From assembly GCA_964019055.1 (NCBI GenBank), contig OZ025214.1:3028858-3092857 (forward strand): a DNA stretch of 64,000 bases. Direction: 5' to 3'. The translations under genes and the position numbers were made by a program. The notes below the pieces were generated by a model. It was not told the DNA's origin. It was given only the letters and a program-made list of their open reading frames with translations, and ran no database searches. Below are positions 1 through 14,819 of the stretch, one piece after another (positions within the stretch are counted from its first letter, which is position 1; the number at the start of each line of letters is the position of its first letter). The DNA comes from Anthopleura xanthogrammica. Its lineage: Eukaryota; Cnidaria; Anthozoa; Actiniaria; Actiniidae.

Positions 1-3000
1 CCAAAAATCACCCATTTTGAATCGTTCATAAATAATGCATATTTTTTCAAAAGGTGTGAAAAACACCCAAAATCGATCAAAACCATGGGCTATAGTCCAT
101 GCTTTTTGGTCCAAAATGGCCAAAAATCACCCATTTTGAATCGTTCATAAATAATGCATATTTTTTCAAAAGGTGTGAAAAAAACCCAAAATCGATCAAA
201 ACCATGGGCTATAGTCCATGCTTTTTGGTCCAAAATGGCCAAAAATCACCCATTTTGAATCGTTCATAAATAATGCATATTTTTTCAAAAGGTGTGAAAA
301 ACACCCAAAATCGATCAAAACCATGGGCTATAGTCCATGCTTTTTGGTCCAAAATGGCCAAAAATCACCCATTTTGAATCGTTCATAAATAATGCATATT
401 TTTTCAAAAGGTGTGAAAAACACCCAAAATCGATCAAAACCATGGGCTATAGTCCATGCTTTTTGGTCCAAAATGGCCAAAAATCACCCATTTTGAATCG
501 TTCATAAATAATGCATATTTTTTCAAAAGGTGTGAAAAACACCCAAAATCGATCAAAACCATGGGCTATAGTCCATGCTTTTTGGTCCAAAATGGCCAAA
601 AATCACCCATTTTAAAACGTTCATAAATAATGCATATTTTTTCAAAAGGTGTGAAAAAAACCCAAAATCGATCAAAACCATGGGCTATAGTCCATGCTTT
701 TTGGTCCAAAATGGCCAAAAATCACCCATTTTGAATCGTTCATAAATAATGCATATTTTTTCAAAAGGTGTGAAAAACACCCAAAATCGATCAAAACCAT
801 GGGCTATAGTCCATGCTTTTTGGTCCAAAATGGCCAAAAATCACCCATTTTGAATCGTTCATAAATAATGCATATTTTTTCAAAAGGTGTGAAAAACACC
901 CAAAATCGATCAAAACCATGGGCTATAGTCCATGCTTTTTGGTCCAAAATGGCCAAAAATCACCCATTTTGAATCGTTCATAAATAATGCATATTTTTTC
1001 AAAAGGTGTGAAAAACACCCAAAATCGATCAAAACCATGGGCTATAGTCCATGCTTTTTGGTCCAAAATGGCCAAAAATCACCCATTTTGAATCGTTCAT
1101 AAATAATGCATATTTTTTCAAAAGGTGTGAAAAACACCTAAAATCGATCAAAACCATGGGCTATAGTCCATGCTTTTTGGTCCAAAATGGCCAAAAATCA
1201 CCCATTTTGAATCGTTCATAAATAATGCATATTTTTTCAAAAGGTGTGAAAAACACCCAAAATCGATCAAAACCATGGGCTATAGTCCATGCTTTTTGGT
1301 CCAAAATGGCCAAAAATCACCCATTTTGAATCGTTCATAAATAATGCATATTTTTTCAAAAGGTGTGAAAAACACCCAAAATCGATCAAAACCATGGGCT
1401 ATAGTCCATGCTTTTTGGTCCAAAATGGCCAAAAATCACCCATTTTGAATCGTTCATAAATAATGCATATTTTTTCAAAAGGTGTGAAAAACACCCAAAA
1501 TCGATCAAAACCATGGGCTATAGTCCATGCTTTTTGGTCCAAAATGGCCAAAAATCACCCATTTTGAATCGTTCATAAATAATGCATATTTTTTCAAAAG
1601 GTGTGAAAAACACCCAAAATCGATCAAAACCATGGGCTATAGTCCATGCTTTTTGGTCCAAAATGGCCAAAAATCACCCATTTTGAATCGTTCATAAATA
1701 ATGCATATTTTTTCAAAAGGTGTGAAAAAAACCCAAAATCGATCAAAACCATGGGCTTTAGTCCATGCTTTTTGGTCCAAAATGGCCAAAAATCACCCAT
1801 TTTGAATCGTTCATAAATAATGCATATTTTTTCAAAAGGTGTGAAAAACACCCAAAATCGATCAAAACCATGGGCTATAGTCCATGCTTTTTGGTCCAAA
1901 ATGGCCAAAAATCACCCATTTTAAAACGTTCATAAATAATGCATATTTTTTCAAAATGTGTGAAAAAAACCTAAAATCGATCAAAACCATGGGCTATAGT
2001 CCATGCTTTTTTGTCCAAAATGGCCAAAAATCACCCATTTTGAATCGTTCATAAATAATGCATATTTTTTCAAAAGGTGTGAAAAACACCCAAAATCGAT
2101 CAAAACCATGGGCTATAGTCCATGCTTTTTGGTCCAAAATGGCCAAAAATCACCCATTTTAAAACGTTCATAAATAATACATATTTTTTCAAAATGTGTG
2201 AAAAAAACCTAAAATCGATCAAAACCATGGGCTATAGTCCATGCTTTTTGGTCCAAAATGGCCAAAAATCACCCATTTTGAATCGTTCATAAATAATGCA
2301 TATTTTTTCAAAAGGTGTGAAAAACACCCAAAATCGATCAAAACCATGGGCTATAGTCCATGCTTTTTGGTCCAAAATGGCCAAAAATCACCCATTTTGA
2401 ATCGTTCATAAATAATGCATATTTTTTCAAAAGGTGTGAAAAAAACCCAAAATCGATCAAAACCATGGGCTATAGTCCATGCTTTTTGGTCCAAAATGGC
2501 CAAAAATCACCCATTTTGAATCGTTCATAAATAATGCATATTTTTTCAAAAGGTGTGAAAAACACCCAAAATCGATCAAAACCATGGGCTATAGTCCATG
2601 CTTTTTGGTCCAAAATGGCCAAAAATCACCCATTTTGAATCGTTCATAAATAATGCATATTTTTTCAAAAGGTGTGAAAAACACCCAAAATCGATCAAAA
2701 CCATGGGCTATAGTCCATGCTTTTTGGTCCAAAATGGCCAAAAATCACCCATTTTAAAACGTTCATAAATAATGCATATTTTTTCAAAAGGTGTGAAAAA
2801 AACCCAAAATCGATCAAAACCATGGGCTATAGTCCATGCTTTTTGGTCCAAAATGGCCAAAAATCACCCATTTTGAATCGTTCATAAATAATGCATATTT
2901 TTTCAAAAGGTGTGAAAAACACCCAAAATCGATCAAAACCATGGGCTATAGTCCATGCTTTTTGGTCCAAAATGGCCAAAAATCACCCATTTTGAATCGT

Positions 3001-6000
3001 TCATAAATAATGCATATTTTTTCAAAAGGTGTGAAAAACACCCAAAATCGATCAAAACCATGGGCTATAGTCCATGCTTTTTGGTCCAAAATGGCCAAAA
3101 ATCACCCATTTTAAAACGTTCATAAATAATGCATATTTTTTCAAAAGGTGTGAAAAAAACCCAAAATCGATCAAAACCATGGGCTATAGTCCATGCTTTT
3201 TGGTCCAAAATGGCCAAAAATCACCCATTTTGAATCGTTCATAAATAATGCATATTTTTTCAAAAGGTGTGAAAAACACCTAAAATCGACCAAAACCATG
3301 GGCTATAGTCCATGCTTTTTGGTCCAAAATGACCAAAAATCACCCATTTTAAAACGTTCATAAATAATGCATATTTTTTCAAAAGGTGTGAAAAACACCC
3401 AAAATCGATCAAAACCATGGGCTATAGTCCATGCTTTTTGGTCCAAAATGGCCAAAAATCACCCATTTTGAATCGTTCATAAATAATGCATATTTTTTCA
3501 AAATGTGTGAAAAACACCCAAAATCGATCAAAACCATGGGCTATAGTCCATGCTTTTTGGTCCAAAATGGCCAAAAATCACCCATTTTGAATCGTTCATA
3601 AATAATGCATATTTTTTCAAAAGGTGTGAAAAACACCCAAAATCGATCAAAACCATGGGCTATAGTCCATGCTTTTTGGTCCAAAATGACCAAAAATCAC
3701 CCATTTTAAAACGTTCATAAATAATGCATATTTTTTCAAAAGGTGTGAAAAAAACCCAAAATCGATCAAAACCATGGGCTATAGTCCATGCTTTTTGGTC
3801 CAAAATGGCCAAAAATCACCCATTTTGAATCGTTCATAAATAATGCATATTTTTTCAAAAGGTGTGAAAAACACCTAAAATCGACCAAAACCATGGGCTA
3901 TAGTCCATGCTTTTTGGTCCAAAATGACCAAAAATCACCCATTTTAAATCGTTCATAAATAATGCATATTTTTTCAAAAGGTGTGAAAAACACCCAAAAT
4001 CGATCAAAACCATGGGCTATAGTCCATGCTTTTAGGTCCAAAATGGCCAAAAATCACCCATTTTGAATCGTTCATAAATAATGCATATTTTTTTTAAAGG
4101 TGTGAAAAACACCCAAAATCGATCAAAACCATGGGCTATAGTCCATGCTTTTTGGTCCAAAATGGCCAAAAATCACCCATTTTGAATCGTTCATAAATAA
4201 TGCATATTTTTTCAAAAGGTGTGAAAAACACCCAAAATCGATCAAAACCATGGGCTATAGTCCATGCTTTTTGGTCCAAAATGGCCAAAAATCACCCATT
4301 TTGAATCGTTCATAAATAATGCATATTTTTTCAAAAGGTGTGAAAAACACCCAAAATCGATCAAAACCATGGGCTATAGTCCATGCTTTTTGGTCCAAAA
4401 TGGCCAAAAATCACCCATTTTGAATCGTTCATAAATAATGCATATTTTTTCAAAAGGTGTGAAAAACACCCAAAATCGATCAAAACCATGGGCTATAGTC
4501 CATGCTTTTTGGTCCAAAATGACCAAAAATCACCCATTTTAAAACGTTCATAAATAATGCATATTTTTTCAAAAGGTGTGAAAAAAACCCAAAATCGATC
4601 AAAACCATGGGCTATAGTCCATGCTTTTTGGTCCAAAATGGCCAAAAATCACCCATTTTGAATCGTTCATAAATAATGCATATTTTTTCAAAAGGTGTGA
4701 AAAACACCTAAAATCGACCAAAACCATGGGCTATAGTCCATGCTTTTTGGTCCAAAATGACCAAAAATCACCCATTTTAAATCGTTCATAAATAATGCAT
4801 ATTTTTTCAAAAGGTGTGAAAAACACCCAAAATCGATCAAAACCATGGGCTATAGTCCATGCTTTTAGGTCCAAAATGGCCAAAAATCACCCATTTTGAA
4901 TCGTTCATAAATAATGCATATTTTTTTTAAAGGTGTGAAAAACACCCAAAATCGATCAAAACCATGGGCTATAGTCCATGCTTTTTGGTCCAAAATGGCC
5001 AAAAATCACCCATTTTGAATCGTTCATAAATAATGCATATTTTTTCAAAAGGTGTGAAAAACACCCAAAATCGATCAAAACCATGGGCTATAGTCCATGC
5101 TTTTTGGTCCAAAATGACCAAAAATCACCCATTTTAAAACGTTCATAAATAATGCATATTTTTTCAAAAGGTGTGAAAAACACCTAAAATCGATCAAAAC
5201 CATGGGCTATAGTCCATGCTTTTTGGTCCAAAATGGCCAAAAATCACCCAATTTGAATCGTTCATAAATAATGCATATTTTTTCAAAAGGTGTGAAAAAC
5301 ACCTAAAATCGATCAAAACCATGGGCTATAGTCCATGCTTTTTGGTCCAAAATGGCCAAAAATCACCCATTTTGAATCGTTCATAAATAATGCATATTTT
5401 TTCAAAAGGTGTGAAAAACACCTAAAATCGATCAAAACCATGGGCTATAGTCCATGCTTTTTGGTCCAAAATGGCCAAAAATCACCCATTTTGAATCGTT
5501 CATAAATAATGCATATTTTTTCAAAAGGTGTGAAAAACACCTAAAATCGACCAAAACCATGGGCTATAGTCCATGCTTTTTGGTCCAAAATGACCAAAAA
5601 TCACCCATTTTAAAACGTTCATAAATAATGCATATTTTTTCAAAAGGTGTGAAAAACACCCAAAATCGATCAAAACCATGGGCTATAGTCCATGCTTTTT
5701 GGTCCAAAATGGCCAAAAATCACCCATTTTGAATCGTTCATAAATAATGCATATTTTTTCAAAAGGTGTGAAAAACACCCAAAATCGATCAAAACCATGG
5801 GCTATAGTCCATGCTTTTAGGTCCAAAATGGCCAAAAATCACCCATTTTGAATCGTTCATAAATAATGCATATTTTTTTAAAAGGTGTGAAAAACACCCA
5901 AAATCGATCAAAACCATGGGCTATAGTCCATGCTTTTTGGTCCAAAATGGCCAAAAATCACCCATTTTGAATCGTTCATAAATAATGCATATTTTTTCAA

Positions 6001-9000
6001 AAGGTGTGAAAAACACCCAAAATCGATCAAAACCATGGGCTATAGTCCATGCTTTTTGGTCCAAAATGGCCAAAAATCACCCATTTTGAATCGTTCATAA
6101 ATAATGCATATTTTTTCAAAAGGTGTGAAAAACACCCAAAATCGATCAAAACCATGGGCTATAGTCCATGCTTTTTGGTCCAAAATGACCAAAATTCATC
6201 CATTTTAAAAAGTTCATAAATAATGCATATTTTTTCAAAAGGTGTGAAAAACACCCAAAATCGATCAAAACCATGGGCTATAGTCCATGCTTTTTGGTCC
6301 AAAATGGCCAAAAATCACCCATTTTGAATCGTTCATAAATAATGCATATTTTTTCAAAAGGTGTGAAAAACACCCAAAATCGATCAAAACCATGGGCTAT
6401 AGTCCATGCTTTTTGGTCCAAAATGGCCAAAAATCACCCATTTTGAATCGTTCATAAATAATGCATATTTTTTCAAAAGGTGTGAAAAACACCCAAAATC
6501 GATCAAAACCATGGGCTATAGTCCATGCTTTTTGGTCCAAAATGGCCAAAAATCACCCATTTTGAATCGTTCATAAATAATGCATATTTTTTCAAAAGGT
6601 GTGAAAAACACCCAAAATCGATCAAAACCATGGGCTATAGTCCATGCTTTTTGGTCCAAAATGGCCAAAAATCACCCATTTTGAATCGTTCATAAATAAT
6701 GCATATTTTTTCAAAAGGTGTGAAAAACACCCAAAATCGATCAAAACCATGGGCTATAGTCCATGCTTTTTGGTCCAAAATGGCCAAAAATCACCCATTT
6801 TGAATCGTTCATAAATAATGCATATTTTTTCAAAAGGTGTGAAAAACACCCAAAATCGATCAAAACCATGGGCTATAGTCCATGCTTTTTGGTCCAAAAT
6901 GACCAAAATTCATCCATTTTAAAAAGTTCATAAATAATGCATATTTTTTCAAAAGGTGTGAAAAACACCCAAAATCGATCAAAACCATGGGCTATAGTCC
7001 ATGCTTTTTGGTCCAAAATGGCCAAAAATCACCCATTTTGAATCGTTCATAAATAATGCATATTTTTTCAAAAGGTGTGAAAAACACCCAAAATCGATCA
7101 AAACCATGGGCTATAGTCCATGCTTTTTGGTCCAAAATGGCCAAAAATCACCCATTTTGAATCGTTCATAAATAATGCATATTTTTTCAAAAGGTGTGAA
7201 AAACACCCAAAATCGATCAAAACCATGGGCTATAGTCCATGCTTTTTGGTCCAAAATGGCCAAAAATCACCCATTTTGAATCGTTCATAAATAATGCATA
7301 TTTTTTCAAAAGGTGTGAAAAACACCCAAAATCGATCAAAACCATGGGCTATAGTCCATGCTTTTTGGTCCAAAATGGCCAAAAATCACCCATTTTGAAT
7401 CGTTCATAAATAATGCATATTTTTTCAAAAGGTGTGAAAAACACCCAAAATCGATCAAAACCATGGGCTATAGTCCATGCTTTTTGGTCCAAAATGACCA
7501 AAATTCATCCATTTTAAAAAGTTCATAAATAATGCATATTTTTTCAAAAGGTGTGAAAAAAACCCAAAATCGATCAAAACCATGGGCTATAGTCCATGCT
7601 TTTTGGTCCAAAATGGCCAAAAATCACCCATTTTGAATCGTTCATAAATAATGCATATTTTTTCAAAAGGTGTGAAAAACACCCAAAATCGATCAAAACC
7701 ATGGGCTATAGTCCATGCTTTTTGGTCCAAAATGTCCAAAAATCACCCATTTTAAAACGTTGATAAATAATGCATATTTTTCAAAAGGTGTGAAAAAAAC
7801 CTAAAATCGATCAAAACCATGGGCTATAGTCCATGCTTTTTGGTCCAAAATGGCCAAAAATCACCCATTTTGAATCGTTCATAAATAATGCATATTTTTT
7901 CAAAAGGTGTGAAAAAAACCTAAAATCGATCAAAACCATGGGCTATAGTCCATGCTTTTTGGTCCAAAATGGCCAAAAATCACCCATTTTGAATCGTTCA
8001 TAAATAATGCATATTTTTTCAAAAGGTGTGAAAAAAACCTAAAATCGATCAAAACCATGGGCTATAGTCCATGCTTTTTGGTCCAAAATGGCCAAAAATC
8101 ACCCATTTTGAATCGTTCATAAATAATGCATATTTTTTCAAAAGGTGTGAAAAAAACCTAAAATCGATCAAAACCATGGGCTATAGTCCATGCTTTTTGG
8201 TCCAAAATGGCCAAAAATCACCCATTTTGAATCGTTCATAAATAATGCATATTTTTTCAAAAGGTGTGAAAAACACCTAAAATCGATCAAAACCATGGGC
8301 TATAGTCCATGCTTTTTGGTCCAAAATGGCCAAAAATCACCCATTTTGAATCGTTCATAAATAATGCATATTTTTTCAAAAGGTGTGAAAAAAACCTAAA
8401 ATCGATCAAAACCATGGGCTATAGTCCATGCTTTTTGGTCCAAAATGGCCAAAAATCACCCATTTTGAATCGTTCATAAATAATGCATATTTTTTCAAAA
8501 GGTGTGAAAAAAACCTAAAATCGATCAAAACCATGGGCTATAGTCCATGCTTTTTGGTCCAAAATGGCCAAAAATCACCCATTTTGAATCGTTCATAAAT
8601 AATGCATATTTTTTCAAAAGGTGTGAAAAAAACCTAAAATCGATCAAAACCATGGGCTATAGTCCATGCTTTTTGGTCCAAAATGGCCAAAAATCACCCA
8701 TTTTGAATCGTTCATAAATAATGCATATTTTTTCAAAAGGTGTGAAAAAAACCTAAAATCGATCAAAACCATGGGCTATAGTCCATGCTTTTTGGTCCAA
8801 AATGGCCAAAAATCACCCATTTTAAAACGTTCATAAATAATGCATATTTTTTCAAAAGGTGTGAAAAAAACCTAAAATCGATCAAAACCATGGGCTATAG
8901 TCCATGCTTTTTGGTCCAAAATGGCCAAAAATCACCCATTTTGAATCGTTCATAAATAATGCATATTTTTTCAAAAGGTGTGAAAAAAACCTAAAATCGA

Positions 9001-12000
9001 TCAAAACCATGGGCTATAGTCCATGCTTTTTGGTCCAAAATGGCCAAAAATCACCCATTTTGAATCGTTCATAAATAATGCATATTTTTTCAAAAGGTGT
9101 GAAAAAAACCTAAAATCGATCAAAACCATGGGCTATAGTCCATGCTTTTTGGTCCAAAATGGCCAAAAATCACCCATTTTAAAACGTTCATAAATAATGC
9201 ATATTTTTTCAAAAGGTGTGAAAAAAACCTAAAATCGATCAAAACCATGGGCTATAGTCCATGCTTTTTGGTCCAAAATGGCCAAAAATCACCCATTTTG
9301 AATCGTTCATAAATAATGCATATTTTTTCAAAAGGTGTGAAAAAAACCTAAAATCGATCATAACCATGGGCTATAGTCCATGCTTTTTGGTCCAAAATGG
9401 CCAAAAATCACCCATTTTGAATCGTTCATAAATAATGCATATTTTTTCAAAAGGTGTGAAAAAAACCTAAAATCGATCAAAACCATGGGCTATAGTCCAT
9501 GCTTTTTGGTCCAAAATGGCCAAAAATCACCCATTTTAAAACGTTCATAAATAATGCATATTTTTTCAAAAGGTGTGAAAAAAACCTAAAATCGATCAAA
9601 ACCATGGGCTATAGTCCATGCTTTTTGGTCCAAAATGGCCAAAAATCACCCATTTTAAAACGTTCATAAATAATGCATATTTTTTCAAAAGGTGTGAAAA
9701 AAACCTAAAATCGATCAAAACCATGGGCTATAGTCCATGCTTTTTGGTCCAAAATGGCCAAAAATCACCCATTTTGAATCGTTCATAAATAATGCATATT
9801 TTTTCAAAAGGTGTGAAAAAAACCTAAAATCGATCAAAACCATGGGCTATAGTCCATGCTTTTTGGTCCAAAATGGCCAAAAATCACCCATTTTGAATCG
9901 TTCATAAATAATGCATATTTTTTCAAAAGGTGTGAAAAACACCTAAAATCGATCAAAACCATGGGCTATAGTCCATGCTTTTTGGTCCAAAATGGCCAAA
10001 AATCACCCATTTTGAATCGTTCATAAATAATGCATATTTTTTCAAAAGGTGTGAAAAACACCCAAAATCGATCAAAACCATGGGCTATAGTCCATGCTTT
10101 TTGGTCCAAAATGGCCAAAACTCACCCATTTTGAATCGTTCATAAATAATGCATATTTTTTCAAAAGGTGTGAAAAAAACCTAAAATCGATCAAAACCAT
10201 GGGCTATAGTCCATGCTTTTTGGTCCAAAATGGCCAAAAATCACCCATTTTGAATCGTTCATAAATAATGCATATTTTTTCAAAAGGTGTGAAAAAAACC
10301 TAAAATCGATCAAAACCATGGGCTATAGTCCATGCTTTTTGGTCCAAAATGGCCAAAAATCACCCATTTTGAATCGTTCATAAATAATGCATATTTTTTC
10401 AAAAGGTGTGAAAAAAACCTAAAATCGATCAAAACCATGGGCTATAGTCCATGCTTTTTGGTCCAAAATGGCCAAAAATCACCCATTTTGAATCGTTCAT
10501 AAATAATGCATATTTTTTCAAAAGGTGTGAAAAAAACCTAAAATCGATCAAAACCATGGGCTATAGTCCATGCTTTTTGGTCCAAAATGGCCAAAAATCA
10601 CCCATTTTGAATCGTTCATAAATAATGCATATTTTTTCAAAAGGTGTGAAAAAAACCTAAAATCGATCAAAACCATGGGCTATAGTCCATGCTTTTTGGT
10701 CCAAAATGGCCAAAAATCACCCATTTTGAATCGTTCATAAATAATGCATATTTTTTCAAAAGGTGTGAAAAAAACCTAAAATCGATCAAAACCATGGGCT
10801 ATAGTCCATGCTTTTTGGTCCAAAATGGCCAAAAATCACCCATTTTGAATCGTTCATAAATAATGCATATTTTTTCAAAAGGTGTGAAAAAAACCTAAAA
10901 TCGATCAAAACCATGGGCTATAGTCCATGCTTTTTGGTCCAAAATGGCCAAAAATCACCCATTTTGAATCGTTCATAAATAATGCATATTTTTTCAAAAG
11001 GTGTGAAAAAAACCTAAAATCGATCAAAACCATGGGCTATAGTCCATGCTTTTTGGTCCAAAATGGCCAAAAATCACCCATTTTGAATCGTTCATAAATA
11101 ATGCATATTTTTTCAAAAGGTGTGAAAAAAACCTAAAATCGATCAAAACCATGGGCTATAGTCCATGCTTTTTGGTCCAAAATGGCCAAAAATCACCCAT
11201 TTTGAATCGTTCATAAATAATGCATATTTTTTCAAAAGGTGTGAAAAAAACCTAAAATCGATCAAAACCATGGGCTATAGTCCATGCTTTTTGGTCCAAA
11301 ATGGCCAAAAATCACCCATTTTGAATCGTTCATAAATAATGCATATTTTTTCAAAAGGTGTGAAAAAAACCTAAAATCGATCAAAACCATGGGCTATAGT
11401 CCATGCTTTTTGGTCCAAAATGGCCAAAAATCACCCATTTTGAATCGTTCATAAATAATGCATATTTTTTCAAAAGGTGTGAAAAAAACCTAAAATCGAT
11501 CAAAACCATGGGCTATAGTCCATGCTTTTTGGTCCAAAATGGCCAAAAATCACCCATTTTGAATCGTTCATAAATAATGCATATTTTTTCAAAAGGTGTG
11601 AAAAAAACCTAAAATCGATCAAAACCATGGGCTATAGTCCATGCTTTTTGGTCCAAAATGGCCAAAAATCACCCATTTTGAATCGTTCATAAATAATGCA
11701 TATTTTTTCAAAAGGTGTGAAAAAAACCTAAAATCGATCAAAACCATGGGCTATAGTCCATGCTTTTTGGTCCAAAATGGCCAAAAATCACCCATTTTGA
11801 ATCGTTCATAAATAATGCATATTTTTTCAAAAGGTGTGAAAAAAACCTAAAATCGATCAAAACCATGGGCTATAGTCCATGCTTTTTGGTCCAAAATGGC
11901 CAAAAATCACCCATTTTGAATCGTTCATAAATAATGCATATTTTTTCAAAAGGTGTGAAAAAAACCTAAAATCGATCAAAACCATGGGCTATAGTCCATG

Positions 12001-14160
12001 CTTTTTGGTCCAAAATGGCCAAAAATCACCCATTTTAAAACGTTCATAAATAATGCATATTTTTTTAAAAGGTGTGAAAAACACCCAAAATCGATCAAAA
12101 CCATGGGCTATAGTCCATGCTTTTTGGTCCAAAATGGCCATAAATCACCCATTTTGAATCGTTCATAAATAATGCATATTTTTTCAAAAGGTGTGAAAAA
12201 CACCCAAAATCGATCAAAACCATGGGCTATAGTCCATGCTTTTTGGTCCAAAATGGCCAAAAATCACCCATTTTAAAACGTTCATAAATAATGCATATTT
12301 TTTCAAAAGGTGTGAAAAACACCCAAAATCGATCAAAACCATGGGCTATAGTCCATGCTTTTTGGTCCAAAATGGCCAAAAATCACCCATTTTAAAACGT
12401 TCATAAATAATGCATATTTTTTCAAAAGGTGTGAAAAACACCTAAAATCGATCAAAACCATGGGCTATAGTCCATGCTTTTTGGTCCAAAATGGCCAAAA
12501 ATCACCCATTTTGAATCGTTCATAAATAATGCATATTTTTTCAAAAGGTGTGAAAAACACCTAAAATCGATCAAAACCATGGGCTATAGTCCATGCTTTT
12601 TGGTCCAAAATGGCCAAAAATCACCCATTTTAAAACGTTGATAAATAATGCATATTTTTTCAAAAGGTGTGAAAAACACCTAAAATCGATCAAAACCATG
12701 GGCTATAGTCCATGCTTTTTGGTCCAAAATGGCCAAAAATCACCCATTTTAAAACGTTCATAAATAATGCATATTTTTTCAAAAGGTGTGAAAAACACCT
12801 AAAATCGATCAAAACCATGGGCTATAGTCCATGCTTTTTGGTCCAAAATGGCCAAAAATCACCCATTTTAAAACGTTCATAAATAATGCATATTTTTTCA
12901 AAAGGTGTGAAAAACACCCAAAATCGATCAAAACCATGGGCTATAGTCCATGCTTTTTGGTCCAAAATGGCCAAAAATCACCCATTTTAAAACGTTCATA
13001 AATAATGCATATTTTTTCAAAAGGTGTGAAAAAAACCTAAAATCGATCAAAACCATGGGCTATAGTCCATGCTTTTTGGTCCAAAATGGCCAAAAATCAC
13101 CCATTTTGAATCGTTCATAAATAATGCATATTTTTTCAAAAGGTGTGAAAAACACCTAAAATCGATCAAAACCATGGGCTATAGTCCATGCTTTTTGGTC
13201 CAAAATGGCCAAAAATCACCCATTTTGAATCGTTCATAAATAATGCATATTTTTTCAAAAGGTGTGAAAAACACCTAAAATCGATCAAAACCATGGGCTA
13301 TAGTCCATGCTTTTTGGTCCAAAATGGCCAAAAATCACCCATTTTGAATCGTTCATAAATAATGCATATTTTTTCAAAAGGTGTGAAAAACACCTAAAAT
13401 CGATCAAAACCATGGGCTATAGTCCATGCTTTTTGGTCCAAAATGGCCATAAATCACCCATTTTAAAACGTTCATAAATAATGCATATTTTTTCAAAAGG
13501 TGTGAAAAACACCCAAAATCGATCAAAACCATGGGCTATAGTCCATGCTTTTTGGTCCAAAATGGCCAAAAATCACCCATTTTAAAAAGTTCATAAATAA
13601 TGCATATTTTTTCAAAAGGTGTGAAAAACACCCAAAATCGATCAAAACCATGGGCTATAGTCCATGCTTTTTGGTCCAAAATGGCCAAAAATCACCCATT
13701 TTGAATCGTTCATAAATAATGCATATTTTTTCAAAAGGTGTGAAAAACACCCAAAATCGATCAAAACCATGGGCTATAGTCCATGCTTTTTGGTCCAAAA
13801 TGGCCAAAAATCACCCATTTTAAAACGTTCATAAATAATGCATATTTTTTCAAAAGGTGTGAAAAACACCCAAAATCGATCAAAACCATGGGCTATAGTC
13901 CATGCTTTTTGGTCCAAAATGGCCAAAAATCACCCATTTTAAAACGTTCATAAATAATGCATATTTTTTCAAAAGGTGTGAAAAAAACCTAAAATCGATC
14001 AAAACCATGGGCTATAGTCCATGCTTTTTGGTCCAAAATGGCCAAAAATCACCCATTTTGAATCGTTCATAAATAATGCATATTTTTTCAAAAGGTGTGA
14101 AAAACACCCAAAATCGATCAAAACCATGGGCTATAGTCCATGCTTTTCGGCCAAAATAGC
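1..14160. repeat. 119-bp satellite array, about 119 tandem copies
   Basis: Direct reading shows a 119-bp unit repeated head to tail from base 1; unit starts fall at 1, 120, 239 and so on, and the 119th begins near 14042. The array is open at the left edge, so its true size is unknown. Most copies differ at only a few diagnostic sites: GAATCG or AAAACG near the start, ACACCC, ACACCT or AAACCT after the GTGTGAAAA run, and rarer changes. One copy near 7770 has lost a T. Each unit holds an almost perfect 18-bp dyad, CATGGGCTATAGTCCATG, a GGTGTGAAAAACACC hairpin in the ACACC variants, and ATCGAT and ATGCAT palindromes. Long open frames inside it are a by-product of the periodicity and are not genes. 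Centromeric or heterochromatic function is possible but not shown. Confidence 0.98.
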
Positions 14161-14615
14161 TTAAAAATCACCCTTTTTTAAAATGAGATAATTTGTTAGG
14201 GAACTTCAAAAACACCCACAATCGATCAAAACCATGGGCTATAGTCCATGCTTTTTGGCCAAAATAGCCTAAAAATCACTTTTTTTAAAATCAATTAATT
14301 TTTTCACTAAGTTCAAAAAGACCTAAAAACACCCAAAATCGATCAAAACCATGGGATATAGTCCATGCTTTTTGGTCCAAAATGGCCAAAAATCACCCAT
14401 TTTGAATCGTTCATAAATAATGCATATTTTTTCAAAAGGTGTGAAAAACACCCAAAATCGATCAAAACCATGGGCTATAGTCCATGCTTTTTGTCCCAAA
14501 ATGGCCAAAAATCACCTAATTTTTGTCTTTTATGGATAATGCATAATATTTCAAAAGGTTTGAAAATCATCCAAAATTGATCAAAATCATGGGCTATAGT
14601 CCATGCTTTTGAGAA
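14161..14615. repeat. degenerate satellite copies at array edge
   Basis: Past 14140 the 119-bp unit decays. Copies are shortened and diverged (for example TTTTTCGGCCAAAATAG in place of the usual junction), but the CCATGGGCTATAGTCCATG core recurs at about 14234, 14353, 14471 and 14588. A last eroded trace (TCCATGGGTTATAGGCTGTG) lies near 14747. This is the expected pattern at the edge of a satellite array, where unequal exchange no longer homogenises copies. Confidence 0.9.
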
Positions 14616-14819
14616 AAAAAGAATATTCCAACTATTATGGTCTAGCATAGGAAGGCCAATAATGCCACAAAGCTAACAGATCTTTGTAAAGATACAAAAT
14701 ACAAAAAAGGGCGGATTGTACGTAGCATGAGCTTTTTCATTCAAATCCATGGGTTATAGGCTGTGCTTTTTGTTCAAATATGTACAAAAAATCTCTATTT
14801 TCTATAAGATTGGATAACA

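Noticed and set aside
1..14160. CRISPR-like array of repeats and spacers
   Set aside because: The units are contiguous with no unique spacers, and the surroundings are clearly eukaryotic with spliced genes.
1624..14580. Open frames of 60-94 codons inside the 119-bp array on both strands
   Set aside because: They exist only because 119 is not a multiple of 3 and stop codons fall at unit-specific positions. They consist purely of repeat translation and have no protein character.
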